Part shown: in pieces, positions 7,101 through 14,891 of the stretch
Layout of the letters: each line of letters opens with the position of its first letter
Position numbering within the stretch: position 1 is the first letter of the stretch
Source of the DNA: Leptolinea sp. UBA4782
GTDB taxonomy: Bacteria; Chloroflexota; Anaerolineae; Anaerolineales; Anaerolineaceae
Assembly: GCA_002403095.1 (NCBI GenBank)
Contig: DHHC01000022.1
Coordinates: forward strand, 1 to 23,172
DNA length: 23,172 nt
Reading direction: 5' to 3'
Translations under genes and position numbers: made by a program
The notes under the pieces: model-generated
Seen by the model: only the letters and a program-made list of their open reading frames with translations
What the model was told of the DNA's origin: nothing
Databases searched by the model: none

Positions 7101-8345
7101 CTAACCCCTGGAGGTCAATTCCTGGTACACGGAGATGATCTGCCGGGTGATCTTTTCCCAGGCATATTGCTGTGCGTAGCTGTGTGCCTGGTCGCCCAGC
7201 CTGTTGCGCAGGTCATCCTGGCAGATCAACTGTGCCAGCTTTTCGCCCATGGCAATTGGGTCGCCATCCGGCACAACAAAACCGGTCTCCCCATCTTTTA
7301 CCAGGAAGGCCAGGCCGCCCACCTGGGTGGCGATAACCGGTGTACCGCAGGCCATGGCTTCGAGCGCTACCATACCGAATGATTCATAATGCGAGGGCAT
7401 TACCAGTACATCAGCGGCTGAATAGTAATAAGGCAGGGTGTCCTGGCTGCGTTTGCCGAGGAAGAGCACCAGGTCGCCCAGCCCAAGGGTCTTGACCAGC
7501 TCTTGCAGGCGTGCCATCTCTGCGCTCATCTCCTCCTGGCTGGCATCCGGCTCACCGCCGATCACTGCCAGGTAATGCGGGCAGTCGATCAACAGCCCGG
7601 TCGGGCGCAATGCGGCGATTGCCCGGATGAGTGTTTCCAGCCCTTTCAGCGGTTCGATCCGGCCGACAAACAGGATCATGCGGCCGTGCGGGGGAATACC
7701 GATGAACTCTTTAGCTTCTTCAGCAGCGATGGGGTAAAAGCGTGCGGTGTCCACCCCGGGTGGAATGATGGTGACCTTGTGTTTATCCAGCTTGTAGAGG
7801 AATTGCAGCTGGGCCAGCTCGGCCGGTGTGGCCGCGATGATCCTGTCAACCTGCTGCATAACCTTGCGTTCGCCTTGCTCACGGTAGGGTCCTTCCAGCT
7901 GGCTTGGGTCGCTTGCCACCCGGTTTTTCATCAGCACCAGGGTATGGAACATCTGTACGATCGGGACATTCCAGGCTTGCTTCAGCTCCAGGGCAGCCAT
8001 CCCGGACATCCAGTAATGCGAGTGTACCAGGTCATAGTGGACATCTTTTTCCCTGGCAAATTGCAGGATACCGTCCACAAACTGGGGGATGTGAGATGCC
8101 AGCTCCTGGCTGGGAAGAGGTGTTTCTGCACCGGCTGGGATGTGTACGATGCGGTTGCCATAGCCCAGGTCGTGAAGCACATGCGGAACATGGTCATCCT
8201 GTGAACGGGTAAAGACATCCACCTGAATGCCGGCCATGCCCAGGAAACGGGTCAATTCACGCACATACACGTTCATACCCCCGGTTTGTTTCCCTCCCAG
8301 GGTAGCCAGGGGACAGGTATGGTAGGAAAGCATGGCGATCCGCAT
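7101..8345 (-). CDS. Family 4 glycosyltransferase (MshA / sucrose synthase-like)
   Basis: A 414-aa GT-B fold enzyme that transfers a sugar from a nucleotide donor. The opening MRIAMLSYHTCPLATLGGKQTGGMN has the glycine-rich acceptor-side loop of MshA-like and sucrose-phosphate synthase-like enzymes. Later come FVGRIEPLKGLETLIRA and the donor-binding E-x7-E motif ESFGMVALE followed by AMACGTPVIA. The acceptor cannot be told from sequence alone. ATG at 8345 is chosen over the ATG just before it because AGGA lies 5 nt upstream. The open frame continues to 8480, but that part only reads the antisense of a tRNA. The gene converges on polymerase IV with a 13-nt gap and no visible terminator. Confidence 0.88.
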   Translation of the reverse strand: MRIAMLSYHTCPLATLGGKQTGGMNVYVRELTRFLGMAGIQVDVFTRSQDDHVPHVLHDLGYGNRIVHIPAGAETPLPSQELASHIPQFVDGILQFAREKDVHYDLVHSHYWMSGMAALELKQAWNVPIVQMFHTLVLMKNRVASDPSQLEGPYREQGERKVMQQVDRIIAATPAELAQLQFLYKLDKHKVTIIPPGVDTARFYPIAAEEAKEFIGIPPHGRMILFVGRIEPLKGLETLIRAIAALRPTGLLIDCPHYLAVIGGEPDASQEEMSAEMARLQELVKTLGLGDLVLFLGKRSQDTLPYYYSAADVLVMPSHYESFGMVALEAMACGTPVIATQVGGLAFLVKDGETGFVVPDGDPIAMGEKLAQLICQDDLRNRLGDQAHSYAQQYAWEKITRQIISVYQELTSRG

Positions 8346-8372
8346 CATCTTCCTCTCCGCTTTTTTCACTGG

Positions 8373-8378
8373 TATAAT
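8373..8378 (+). promoter_or_regulatory. -10 box of the tRNA-Thr gene
   Basis: TATAAT lies 9 nt before the tRNA 5' end. A -35 element 17 nt upstream (TTCCTC at 8350-8355) is poor. The box lies in the short gap between the divergent glycosyltransferase start and the tRNA. Confidence 0.45.
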
Positions 8379-8387
8379 CTGGCGTGC

Positions 8388-8460
8388 GCCACCGTAGCTC
8401 AGCTGGTAGAGCAGACGATTCGTAATCGTCAGGTCAAGGGTTCGATCCCCTTCGGTGGCT
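8388..8460 (+). tRNA. tRNA-Thr, anticodon CGT
   Basis: A full cloverleaf is readable. The acceptor stem is GCCACCG with CGGTGGC, the D arm GCTC...GAGC, the anticodon stem GACGA/TCGTC around loop TTCGTAA, and the T arm AAGGG-TTCGATC-CCCTT. The anticodon CGT (8421-8423) reads the Thr codon ACG. The discriminator base is T and CCA is not encoded. The gene stands alone, divergent from the glycosyltransferase. Confidence 0.95.
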
Positions 8461-8529
8461 CTCCAGATTGATGATACCATACAGTACTGGCAGCTGGCAT
8501 TTGCGAATCATCAACCTGTTTTTCCCTTA

Positions 8530-8558
8530 TTGAATTTGACACTTGGATAGGTTATGAT
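8530..8558 (+). promoter_or_regulatory. Promoter of the NBR1-type lipoprotein gene
   Basis: TTGAAT (8530-8535), a 17-nt spacer and TATGAT (8553-8558) make a good housekeeping-type promoter, leaving a leader of about 110 nt. The -35 hexamer is the same as at the other lipoprotein gene. The rest of 8461-8677 shows no gene. Confidence 0.55.
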
Positions 8559-8677
8559 AAGTTTGACTTTAGTTTTACCCGTGATTTGATGGAACTTTTA
8601 GCGAACGGCAGCGTCTATATTAAACAGACATCAGTAAATTCGCAAAAGCACAGGCATCAGCCTGGAAGGAGAACGGT

Positions 8678-9703
8678 ATGAAAAAGCGGTTATTCCTCAT
8701 CAACTTGATTGTGGCCCTTGCCCTGGTTTTGACGGCGTGCAACCTGCCGACGCAGGGCGAAGAAGTTGGGATCGAGACGGCAGTTGCCCAAACAGTGGCT
8801 GCCATCAGCACCGAAACTAAGGTTCCGGAGGTTTTTCCGACAATTCTGCCCAGTAATACGGTTGAAGCTGCAACAAACACTCCGATGCCGACTGCCACGC
8901 TTGCCCCTACATCTACCACAGCGCCGACCCTGGTGCCGACAGTCACCACTGTCCCGAGCCTGACCCCTGTCCCGATTCCCTGCAACCGGGCAGAATTTGT
9001 CTCGGATGTGACCGTGCCGGATAACACCAGCTTTTTGCCCAACACGGCATTTGTGAAAACCTGGCGCTTAAAGAACTCCGGAACATGCACCTGGGGATCA
9101 GGCTACAGCCTGGTATTCCACAGCGGCAACAGCATGGGCGGGGCTGCCAGTGTAACGCTGCCTGCCACAATTGCCCCCGGACAGACTGTAGATGTGAGTG
9201 TCTCATTAAAATCTCCAGCCGATACCGGCACCTACACCGGTTACTGGATGCTCAAGAGCGACGGAGGATCGATTTTCGGCCTCGGGAACAATGCTGATAA
9301 AGCCTTTTGGGTAGTCATCAAAGTCGGTGATCCTGCTACCGCCACTGCCGTAGCCATCAAGACCCAGACCAGCGGAACATGCCAGATTGTATCGTCTGCT
9401 CCTACAGCAGGCACTGCGTACAATTCTAAAGAACCGTTTGACACCCGCTGGAAGGTGAAGAACATCTCCGGCAAGACCTGGAGCTCCGACAGTGTGGATG
9501 TGCGCTACAAGAGCGGCACCAAGTGGTTTGAAAATGGTGTTACAACCTATGACCTGCCTGCAGATGTTGCTGATGGTGGAACCTATGAGCTGATCCTCGA
9601 TTCGATTGCCCCAACCGATAAGGGCAGCTACTCGATGACCTGGGAGATCGCAGGCGGCGGCTCGGTCCTGTGTATCATGACAGCCAGCATTACGGTCAAG
9701 TAA
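8678..9703 (+). CDS. Lipoprotein with two NBR1-type Ig-like domains
   Basis: A 341-aa exported lipoprotein. The signal peptide ends in LTAC, with C21 as the lipidation site. A Thr/Pro-rich linker follows (about 60-105). The body holds two related beta-sandwich domains. The first (about 105-225) has the four-tryptophan/NBR1 pattern FVKTWRLKNSGTCTWGSGY and GTYTGYWMLKSDGG. The second (about 235-341) repeats it more loosely as FDTRWKVKNISGKTWSS and GSYSMTWEIAGGG. Such domains in bacteria are usually on secreted proteins and are thought to bind partners or sugars; the ligand here is unknown. AAGGAG lies 6 nt before the ATG. It shares overall architecture with the CBM9-like lipoprotein at 4880. Confidence 0.85.
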   Translation: MKKRLFLINLIVALALVLTACNLPTQGEEVGIETAVAQTVAAISTETKVPEVFPTILPSNTVEAATNTPMPTATLAPTSTTAPTLVPTVTTVPSLTPVPIPCNRAEFVSDVTVPDNTSFLPNTAFVKTWRLKNSGTCTWGSGYSLVFHSGNSMGGAASVTLPATIAPGQTVDVSVSLKSPADTGTYTGYWMLKSDGGSIFGLGNNADKAFWVVIKVGDPATATAVAIKTQTSGTCQIVSSAPTAGTAYNSKEPFDTRWKVKNISGKTWSSDSVDVRYKSGTKWFENGVTTYDLPADVADGGTYELILDSIAPTDKGSYSMTWEIAGGGSVLCIMTASITVK

Positions 9704-9731
9704 GCGAAGAAGCTACATAACAATCTCTAAG

Positions 9732-9765
9732 AGGCTGCACTCATACATGCAGCCTTTTGGTTTTT
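9732..9765 (+). terminator. Rho-independent terminator after the lipoprotein gene
   Basis: AGGCTGCA (9732-9739) pairs perfectly with TGCAGCCT (9748-9755) around an 8-nt loop, followed by TTTGGTTTTT. It closes the lipoprotein unit before the uridine kinase promoter region. Confidence 0.9.
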
Positions 9766-9839
9766 AGATGTTCAGAGTGGAATCTTTCGGTTGTGTTGGG
9801 TAATTGCCCTCTGGTTTATGCTTTCTCTGTCCCTGAATG

Positions 9840-9845
9840 TATAAT
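9840..9845 (+). promoter_or_regulatory. -10 box upstream of uridine kinase
   Basis: A perfect TATAAT, 62 nt before the start codon. The upstream region has only a weak -35 (TTATGC at 9816-9821, 18-nt spacer). It would drive the kinase, VTT protein and peptidase series. Confidence 0.45.
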
Positions 9846-9907
9846 ATGAATTGTAGACAGGCTGCTCATTCCAGGGGCAGAGAAAAACCACCAGACAGGG
9901 AAAACAC

Positions 9908-10552
9908 ATGCCAAAACAAACCCCCATCGTGATTGGAATTGCCGGTGGTTCCGGTTCGGGAAAAACTACTGTGGCGCGCGCCATCCTCAAAGAAGTTGGT
10001 GCTAACCGGATCGCATTCCTGCAGCATGATGCCTATTACCGCGACTTGAAGGACCTTCCGCCCATCCAGCGTGCAGCCATCAACTTCGACCATCCTAATT
10101 CGCTGGAAAGCGAACTGCTGATCGAACATATCAACATGCTCAAGAACTGGCAGACAGTTCACATCCCGGTCTATGACTTTACTACGCACACCCGTACGGC
10201 TGAGACGATCAAGATCGAACCTAAAAAGGTGATCATTGTGGAAGGCATATTGATCTTTGTGGACCCAATCCTGCGCCAGATGTTCGATGTCAAATTGTTT
10301 GTCGATACTGATGCCGACCTGCGTTTCATCCGGCGGCTGGACCGCGATATTACCGAGCGCGGCAGGACGACTGAATCTGTCATCAAACAATACCTGAGTA
10401 CCGTACGCCCGATGCACCTGGAGTTTGTTGAACAATCCAAGCGCTACGCTGATGTCATTATCCCCGAGGGAGGGATGAACTTTGTTGCCCTGGATATGGT
10501 GATCGCCCGCATTGAATCCCTGCTTCAAGAAGCCCATGCCAAAACTTCCTGA
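9908..10552 (+). CDS. udk: Uridine kinase
   Basis: A 214-aa cytosolic kinase of the pyrimidine salvage pathway that phosphorylates uridine and cytidine to UMP and CMP. The P-loop GGSGSGKT lies at 13-20. Next come the substrate-binding segment QHDAYYRDLKDLP and the NFDHPNSLES motif typical of uridine kinases. Then come the Walker B-like strand VIIVEGILIF and the lid-region arginines FIRRLDRDITERGR. Length is the usual one for the family. The start has a modest AGGGA site 8 nt upstream. Its last 17 nt overlap the chosen start of the VTT membrane protein gene, so the two are probably coupled. Confidence 0.95.
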   Translation: MPKQTPIVIGIAGGSGSGKTTVARAILKEVGANRIAFLQHDAYYRDLKDLPPIQRAAINFDHPNSLESELLIEHINMLKNWQTVHIPVYDFTTHTRTAETIKIEPKKVIIVEGILIFVDPILRQMFDVKLFVDTDADLRFIRRLDRDITERGRTTESVIKQYLSTVRPMHLEFVEQSKRYADVIIPEGGMNFVALDMVIARIESLLQEAHAKTS

Positions 10553-11228
10553 CCAGGATATGCTGGAGCTGCAGCCCCAGGACGCTCTTCGCCCTGAAAC
10601 TGAATCCTTGCCTGCTGTGGAGCAGGAAAACGCCAGTCCTGAAATCCCATCTCCAACGCCCGGCTCTTCCAGCCCGGACATGACTGAACCGAAACATGTT
10701 GACAGGAAAACGCGCATTTTACAGGTTGCTGCGCTGGTTTTTGTAATTGCCCTCACCGCTGCCCTGATCCTGCTTCGTAACAAGATCCCGAACATGGAAA
10801 AGTACGGTTACCCGGGCATCTTTGTGCTTTCCATCATTGCCAATGCTACCGTCATCCTGCCCATCCCAGGGGTGCTGATCACCTCTGCTATGGGCGCGGT
10901 GTACAACCCGCTGCTGGTGGCGGTTTGTGCCGGCGCCGGGGCTGCCATCGGTGAAATGAGCGGCTACCTGGCAGGGTTCAGCGGCAGGGCGGTCATCGAA
11001 AAGGCAGCCTGGCATGAAAAGGTGGTGAACTGGATGCGCAAGTATGGCGATCCCACCATCCTGGTGCTGGCAATTATTCCCAACCCGGCTTTTGACATTG
11101 CCGGCATTATCGCTGGTATGTTAAAGGTACCGGTCTGGCGCTACCTGTTATGGTGCACTATTGGAAAGATCATTAAAATGCTGGCGTTTGCCTATGGGGG
11201 AGCGGCGATATTCAGCTGGTTTAAATAA
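10536..11228 (+). CDS. VTT-domain (DedA/YqaA-like) membrane protein
   Basis: A 230-aa inner-membrane protein. The first 55 or so residues are a Pro/Glu/Ser-rich cytoplasmic tail with no homology that I can see. Hydrophobic segments follow (ILQVAALVFVIALTAALILL, then a re-entrant-like FVLSIIANATVILPIPGVLI). The VTT signature follows as the glycine-rich AGAGAAIGEMSGYLAGFSGR, and late comes NPAFDIAGIIAGMLKVPVWRY. Some relatives act in lipid scrambling or flipping; the substrate here is not known. The start is uncertain. ATG 10536 is chosen because it overlaps the kinase gene; TTG 10512 and ATG 10680 are also in frame. A gap of 20 nt separates it from the peptidase. Confidence 0.8.
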   Translation: MPKLPDQDMLELQPQDALRPETESLPAVEQENASPEIPSPTPGSSSPDMTEPKHVDRKTRILQVAALVFVIALTAALILLRNKIPNMEKYGYPGIFVLSIIANATVILPIPGVLITSAMGAVYNPLLVAVCAGAGAAIGEMSGYLAGFSGRAVIEKAAWHEKVVNWMRKYGDPTILVLAIIPNPAFDIAGIIAGMLKVPVWRYLLWCTIGKIIKMLAFAYGGAAIFSWFK

Positions 11229-11248
11229 ATATCAACCCTGGAGGAAAC

Positions 11249-12613
11249 ATGAACTGGCAGCCTGTTGATGCATACATTAAAAATAATCTAAACAAGAGCA
11301 TCTCTGAATTGGCAGTCCTCGTTGCCCAGCCGAGTGTATCGGCGAAGCACGAAGGTCTGCAAGAATGTGCTTTACTGGCAGCGGAGATGCTGAAGAAACG
11401 CGGTTTTAGCGTTGAAATTTCTCCTACTTCTGGCGCTCCGGTTGTCTTTGCGGAACGCAAAGGCCGCAGCGAGAAAACTTTGCTTTTCTACAACCATTAT
11501 GATGTCCAGCCGGCAGAACCCCTGGAGCTGTGGAACTCACCGCCATTCGAACTGGTGGAGAAAGACGGGAACATGTACGGCAGGGGGATCAGCGACGACA
11601 AGGGGCACTTTACCAGCCGGCTGCATGCCATCGATGCCATCCTGGCAACCGATGGTGAGCTGCCCTGTACTGTCAAGTTCCTGCTCGAGGGTGAAGAGGA
11701 GACCAGCAGTGTACACTTGAACGAATATGTTGGTTCGCATGTGCCCCAGCTGAAGGCAGATGCATGCGTGTGGGAATTCGGCGGGGTAGATGAATTCGGG
11801 TACCCGCTGCAGTACCTGGGCTTGCGCGGCATCTGTTATGTGGAATTGAGTGTGGAAACTGCCAACCAGGATGTCCACTCCGGCACCGGGGGGTCCATTT
11901 TCGCAAATGCAGCCTGGAGGCTGGTATGGGCGCTCAACACCCTTAAGGATGAAAACGAGAATATCCTCATCCCGGGTTTCTATGATGATATCCTGCCTCC
12001 CAGCAGCCGCGACCGTGAGTTGATGGAGGCTTTGCCTGACCCAGCCCCGGCATATAAAAACCAGTACGGGATCTACAAGTTCCTGAAGGATACAGCCGGA
12101 GGTGCTGACCTGCGCATCCAGGAAGTATTTGAACCGACCTGCACCATCTGCGGGCTGACATCCGGTTACCAGGGTGAAGGATCAAAAACAGTGCTTCCAG
12201 CCAGAGCCAGCGCCAAGATCGATTTCCGCCTGGTACCGAATATGCGCCCGGAGAAGGTTTTGAAGCAGCTGCGCGAACACCTGGATGCCCATGGTTTTTC
12301 AGATGTTGAAATCACTTACCATGGCGGGGGAGCCCCTTCGCGCACAGATCCGGATGACCCGTTTGTCAGGTTGGTGGTGGATTGTGCGGCAGAAGTGTAT
12401 GGCGTGCCCATGCGGGTTATTCCCATGACAGGCGGTTCGGGTCCGAATGCTATGGTCCAGGATGCGTTAAATATTCCGATCGTTACGGCTGGAATCGGGC
12501 ATCCTGCTTCGCAAGCACATGCGCCCAATGAGAATGTGAAGATTGACCTGTATGAAAAAGGAGCCCGGCATATTGCCCGCATCCTGCAATACTTTGGAAG
12601 CAGCGCCGACTAA
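11249..12613 (+). CDS. M20-family metallopeptidase (dipeptidase-like)
   Basis: A 454-aa zinc-dependent exopeptidase that probably cleaves short peptides in the cytoplasm; no signal peptide is present. Metal and catalytic residues expected for M20 are visible: H83 and D85 in YNHYDVQP, the GRGISDDKGH segment with D116/D117, the GEEE cluster at 148-151 providing the general base and a zinc ligand, and a late His in QAHAPNENV. The dimerisation-domain motif VHSGTGG is present. The layout resembles carnosinase-like dipeptidases. The start is well supported by GGAGG 5 nt upstream. It follows the VTT gene with a short gap, so it is probably in the same unit. The exact substrate cannot be read from sequence. 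Confidence 0.9.
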   Translation: MNWQPVDAYIKNNLNKSISELAVLVAQPSVSAKHEGLQECALLAAEMLKKRGFSVEISPTSGAPVVFAERKGRSEKTLLFYNHYDVQPAEPLELWNSPPFELVEKDGNMYGRGISDDKGHFTSRLHAIDAILATDGELPCTVKFLLEGEEETSSVHLNEYVGSHVPQLKADACVWEFGGVDEFGYPLQYLGLRGICYVELSVETANQDVHSGTGGSIFANAAWRLVWALNTLKDENENILIPGFYDDILPPSSRDRELMEALPDPAPAYKNQYGIYKFLKDTAGGADLRIQEVFEPTCTICGLTSGYQGEGSKTVLPARASAKIDFRLVPNMRPEKVLKQLREHLDAHGFSDVEITYHGGGAPSRTDPDDPFVRLVVDCAAEVYGVPMRVIPMTGGSGPNAMVQDALNIPIVTAGIGHPASQAHAPNENVKIDLYEKGARHIARILQYFGSSAD

Positions 12614-12793
12614 TCTTTAGAACCGGGTACACTGAACCGACTTGTACAGCAGCCTTGCGAACTGCAAGGGATCTATCCTTCTGCTGCTGGTAAAGAGCAG
12701 ATACAGCATGGACGAGTGAATAGAGCCATGTGGTTTTGACACATACCGGGATGCCGGCATATCCCAACACTGTTGACAGAAAATCAAATACAT
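12614..12793. other. Intergenic region with nested inverted repeats
   Basis: CAGCAG (12647-12652) can pair with CTGCTG (12681-12686). Inside, CCTTGC (12653-12658) pairs with GCAAGG (12664-12669). No T-run follows, so a classic terminator is not supported. A 10-bp perfect palindrome, ATGCCGGCAT, lies at 12751-12760, embedded in the wider GGGAT...ATCCC. TTGACA occurs twice (about 12736 and 12773) without a convincing -10. No gene is visible. Confidence 0.5.
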
Positions 12794-12795
12794 CC

Positions 12796-12823
12796 TTGAC
12801 TTAAACTAAATATATGCTATGAT
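12796..12823 (+). promoter_or_regulatory. Promoter of the GGD-repeat protein gene, extended -10
   Basis: TTGACT (12796-12801), a 16-nt spacer and TATGAT (12818-12823), preceded by TGC to give an extended -10. The leader is about 58 nt before the start, where CAGGAG lies 6 nt upstream of the ATG. Confidence 0.65.
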
Positions 12824-12887
12824 TACTTTGTAAAACTTAAACAGCACTTCAAATATATTTACGTAATCTCTTTGGCAGGAGTGAGCT

Positions 12888-14042
12888 ATGGAACGAATGA
12901 TACAAGCAGCGCCGCAGGGGGGAACTCTATTCGTCAAAGCCCGTGGAGATTTAAACCTGTGCGGGTGGGATCAAAATTCGTTTGAAGTGGTTGCAGACCC
13001 AACCCGTGTCCGTATCAGCGTTGAAGGATTGAACACACAGATCACCACCCTGGATGATTGCACCATCCAGGTTCCCATGTATTACCCGGTAGTGGTGGAG
13101 AAGGTCAATTGCTCCGCCTGGCTGCAGGATTTGCTGGGTCTGGTCAAGGTGGAAAGGGTGGGAGGCGACCTTTCTGCAACCCGGATGGCCGACCTGGCAG
13201 TGGACAAAGTGGGCGGTGATTGCGTGGTGGATGAAATTGCAGCACCCCTGACATGCAGTAGGGTCGGCGGTGACCTGGTTTGCCGCGCACTTGGCGACGG
13301 GCTGGCAGATGCATTTGTAGGCGGGGATGCCCGCCTGGTGAACATTTACGGCAGTGTAAGGGTTTCGAGCGGAGGCGATATTGTCGCTGGTTTCTCCGAA
13401 TCGGCCGGAAAAGAGATTGCCCTGAAAGCAGGCGGGGACGTGAAGGTATCAATCCCACCTTCAAGCGGCTGGTCCCTCGATCTTACTTCAGGCGGCGAAG
13501 ATATCCGCCTGGAGTTCATAGATGAGACCGAAAGGGTGGAGGACTGGGCATTGCTGCGCACCATTGGAGATGGAAGTACTCCTTTACGCATAAAGGCGGG
13601 CGGAGATATCCGCATCACGGATCAACCGGTTGCAAACGAAAAAATGGAACGGAAGGCGCGGAAGCGGGAAGAACACTGGCAGCATGTTGGAACCTGGGCG
13701 GTCCCCGGGATCAGCGTGTCTGTCGGAACAGACGGCCTGAGCAGTGATATATCGGAGAGGATTGCCAGGAAGACCAGTGAGGCAGTGCGCCGGGCAGAAA
13801 CCCGTATCGAAGCCGCCATGCGCAGGATAGAAGAAAAAGGCTATGCACCACCGCCTGCGGAGAGCCACAAATTCTTCCAGGATGAGCCTATTCCTTCCCC
13901 GGATGGCGCGGTATTTGAGCAGCCGGTTTCGGGTGTAACAGAAGAAGAGCGCCTGGTAGTCCTGCGGATGTTGCAGGATAAAAAACTGACCGTTGACGAA
14001 GCCGATAAACTGCTGGATGCCCTGGAGTACAGCGCCCAGTAA
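12888..14042 (+). CDS. GGD-repeat beta-solenoid protein with C-terminal SHOCT-like segment
   Basis: A 384-aa protein related in style to DUF4097/YvlB-type putative adhesins. Residues 90-245 carry a repeated xGGDxxx turn at 92, 109, 127, 145, 162, 182 and 238, with a degenerate GGE at 202. Spacing is 17-20 residues, as expected for a right-handed beta-solenoid. Residues 250-315 are charged and helical (KMERKARKREEHW, then SERIARKTSEAVRRAETRIEAAMRRIEEKG). The last 32 residues, EEERLVVLRMLQDKKLTVDEADKLLDALE, match the short helical pair called SHOCT-like, which in YvlB-type proteins I would expect at the N-terminus. No signal peptide or membrane segment is visible, so a cytoplasmic location is likely. 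Function is unknown. It appears monocistronic, with its own promoter and terminator. Confidence 0.75.
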   Translation: MERMIQAAPQGGTLFVKARGDLNLCGWDQNSFEVVADPTRVRISVEGLNTQITTLDDCTIQVPMYYPVVVEKVNCSAWLQDLLGLVKVERVGGDLSATRMADLAVDKVGGDCVVDEIAAPLTCSRVGGDLVCRALGDGLADAFVGGDARLVNIYGSVRVSSGGDIVAGFSESAGKEIALKAGGDVKVSIPPSSGWSLDLTSGGEDIRLEFIDETERVEDWALLRTIGDGSTPLRIKAGGDIRITDQPVANEKMERKARKREEHWQHVGTWAVPGISVSVGTDGLSSDISERIARKTSEAVRRAETRIEAAMRRIEEKGYAPPPAESHKFFQDEPIPSPDGAVFEQPVSGVTEEERLVVLRMLQDKKLTVDEADKLLDALEYSAQ

Positions 14043-14069
14043 ATTTAAAAAACTAACAGATAAATATTG

Positions 14070-14118
14070 CCGGCCTGGCATACAGGAGACTGCTCCTGCC
14101 AGGCCGGTTCCTGTTTTC
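14070..14118 (+). terminator. Strong hairpin terminator after the GGD-repeat gene
   Basis: CCGGCCTGG (14070-14078) pairs with CCAGGCCGG (14099-14107). Inside, CAGGAG (14083-14088) pairs with CTCCTG (14093-14098) around ACTG. The short T-rich tail TTCCTGTTTTC follows. Confidence 0.75.
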
Positions 14119-14183
14119 GGCTGGTGGTGCTGGTACAGCCCGCCTGAGATGCCATACCATCCGGTCCAACGGGGATTGCCCGG

Positions 14184-14189
14184 TATAAT
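14184..14189 (+). promoter_or_regulatory. -10 box 6 nt before a start codon (leaderless-type)
   Basis: TATAAT ends 6 nt before the ATG at 14196 and no ribosome-binding site is present. Transcription would begin at or next to the start codon. No good -35 is seen. Confidence 0.55.
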
Positions 14190-14195
14190 CAAGCC

Positions 14196-14825
14196 ATGAA
14201 GTCCACAAGAGTTCGTTTAGCTGTGTCCATCCTGCTGGCGAGTACCGGCGCCGCTTTGCTTATCCTCACAGCCTGGCCGCTGCCAAAACGTACACTCACC
14301 AGTCCGTTCCCGCCTGCCTATTCCCTGGATTACCCTGGGATGCAGCCCGTACTCCTCGAAAGGGAGAATACCATCGTGATACCTGAAAAGCTGCGTGCCG
14401 GGCAGGCAGGAATTGTGAAGTTCACTTCCTTAGGGATTAAAACTGACGCAGCTATTATCGAAGGCCAGGCTGATACGCCGTCTGCATTGCTGGAAGCCCG
14501 GCTCGAAATCCCGGGAATGAGGGTAAACCCGGGTGATTCGGTCTTCCAGCCGGTGGCTGATGGGGTCGACCTGCACTACTCCTGGGAGATTCTGGCTGAT
14601 GTGAATGGTGTTTACCAGGGAACACTTTGGATATACCTGCTGGTACCGGTAAACGGAGATCAGCAAATCGACCGCCGGCCGGTTCAAGCGCTTCCATTCG
14701 AAGTCGAAACTGCTGGCATCCCGTCAACAGGTGTAAAAGTTTTGCATATCGCTGCTTGCATCCTCTTTGTGCTGGCGGGGATCACCTTGTTGAAAGGCAA
14801 ATACACTTCCACAACTGCTCATTGA
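14196..14825 (+). CDS. Unrecognised membrane protein with extracytoplasmic domain
   Basis: A 209-aa protein of no family I can name. It has a hydrophobic segment near the N-terminus (VRLAVSILLASTGAALLILTA) and a second near the C-terminus (VLHIAACILFVLAGITLL). The roughly 150 polar residues between them are probably outside the membrane and beta-rich. Their pattern (IPEKLRAGQAGIVKFTSLG, then LEARLEIPGMRVNPGDS, then GTLWIYLLVPV) recalls immunoglobulin-like sandwich strands. The start is the ATG directly after a TATAAT box. It lies 66 nt ahead of the ATP synthase cluster, which has its own -10 box, so a functional tie to it is not shown. Confidence 0.7.
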   Translation: MKSTRVRLAVSILLASTGAALLILTAWPLPKRTLTSPFPPAYSLDYPGMQPVLLERENTIVIPEKLRAGQAGIVKFTSLGIKTDAAIIEGQADTPSALLEARLEIPGMRVNPGDSVFQPVADGVDLHYSWEILADVNGVYQGTLWIYLLVPVNGDQQIDRRPVQALPFEVETAGIPSTGVKVLHIAACILFVLAGITLLKGKYTSTTAH

Positions 14826-14877
14826 ATACAGGGAAATTTGCTTGCCGGATGATTTAGTGGATTGATTTCAATAATGT

Positions 14878-14883
14878 TATAAT
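14878..14883 (+). promoter_or_regulatory. -10 box 8 nt before the ATP synthase cluster
   Basis: TATAAT ends 8 nt before the ATG at 14892 and no Shine-Dalgarno is visible. The F0 mRNA therefore probably starts leaderless or nearly so. Confidence 0.55.
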
Positions 14884-14891
14884 CCTGTAGC

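Noticed and set aside
7503..8204. 233-aa plus-strand frame opposite the glycosyltransferase
   Set aside because: Shadow of a well-supported gene; its composition is unlike a real protein (high His, Cys, Gln).
8346..8480. N-terminal extension of the glycosyltransferase frame
   Set aside because: It translates the antisense of the tRNA-Thr and its flank; ATG 8345 has a ribosome site and the normal family N-terminus.
9866..10795. 309-aa minus-strand frame over uridine kinase and the VTT gene
   Set aside because: The plus strand carries clear kinase and membrane-protein motifs; the reverse frame has none and no ribosome site worth noting.
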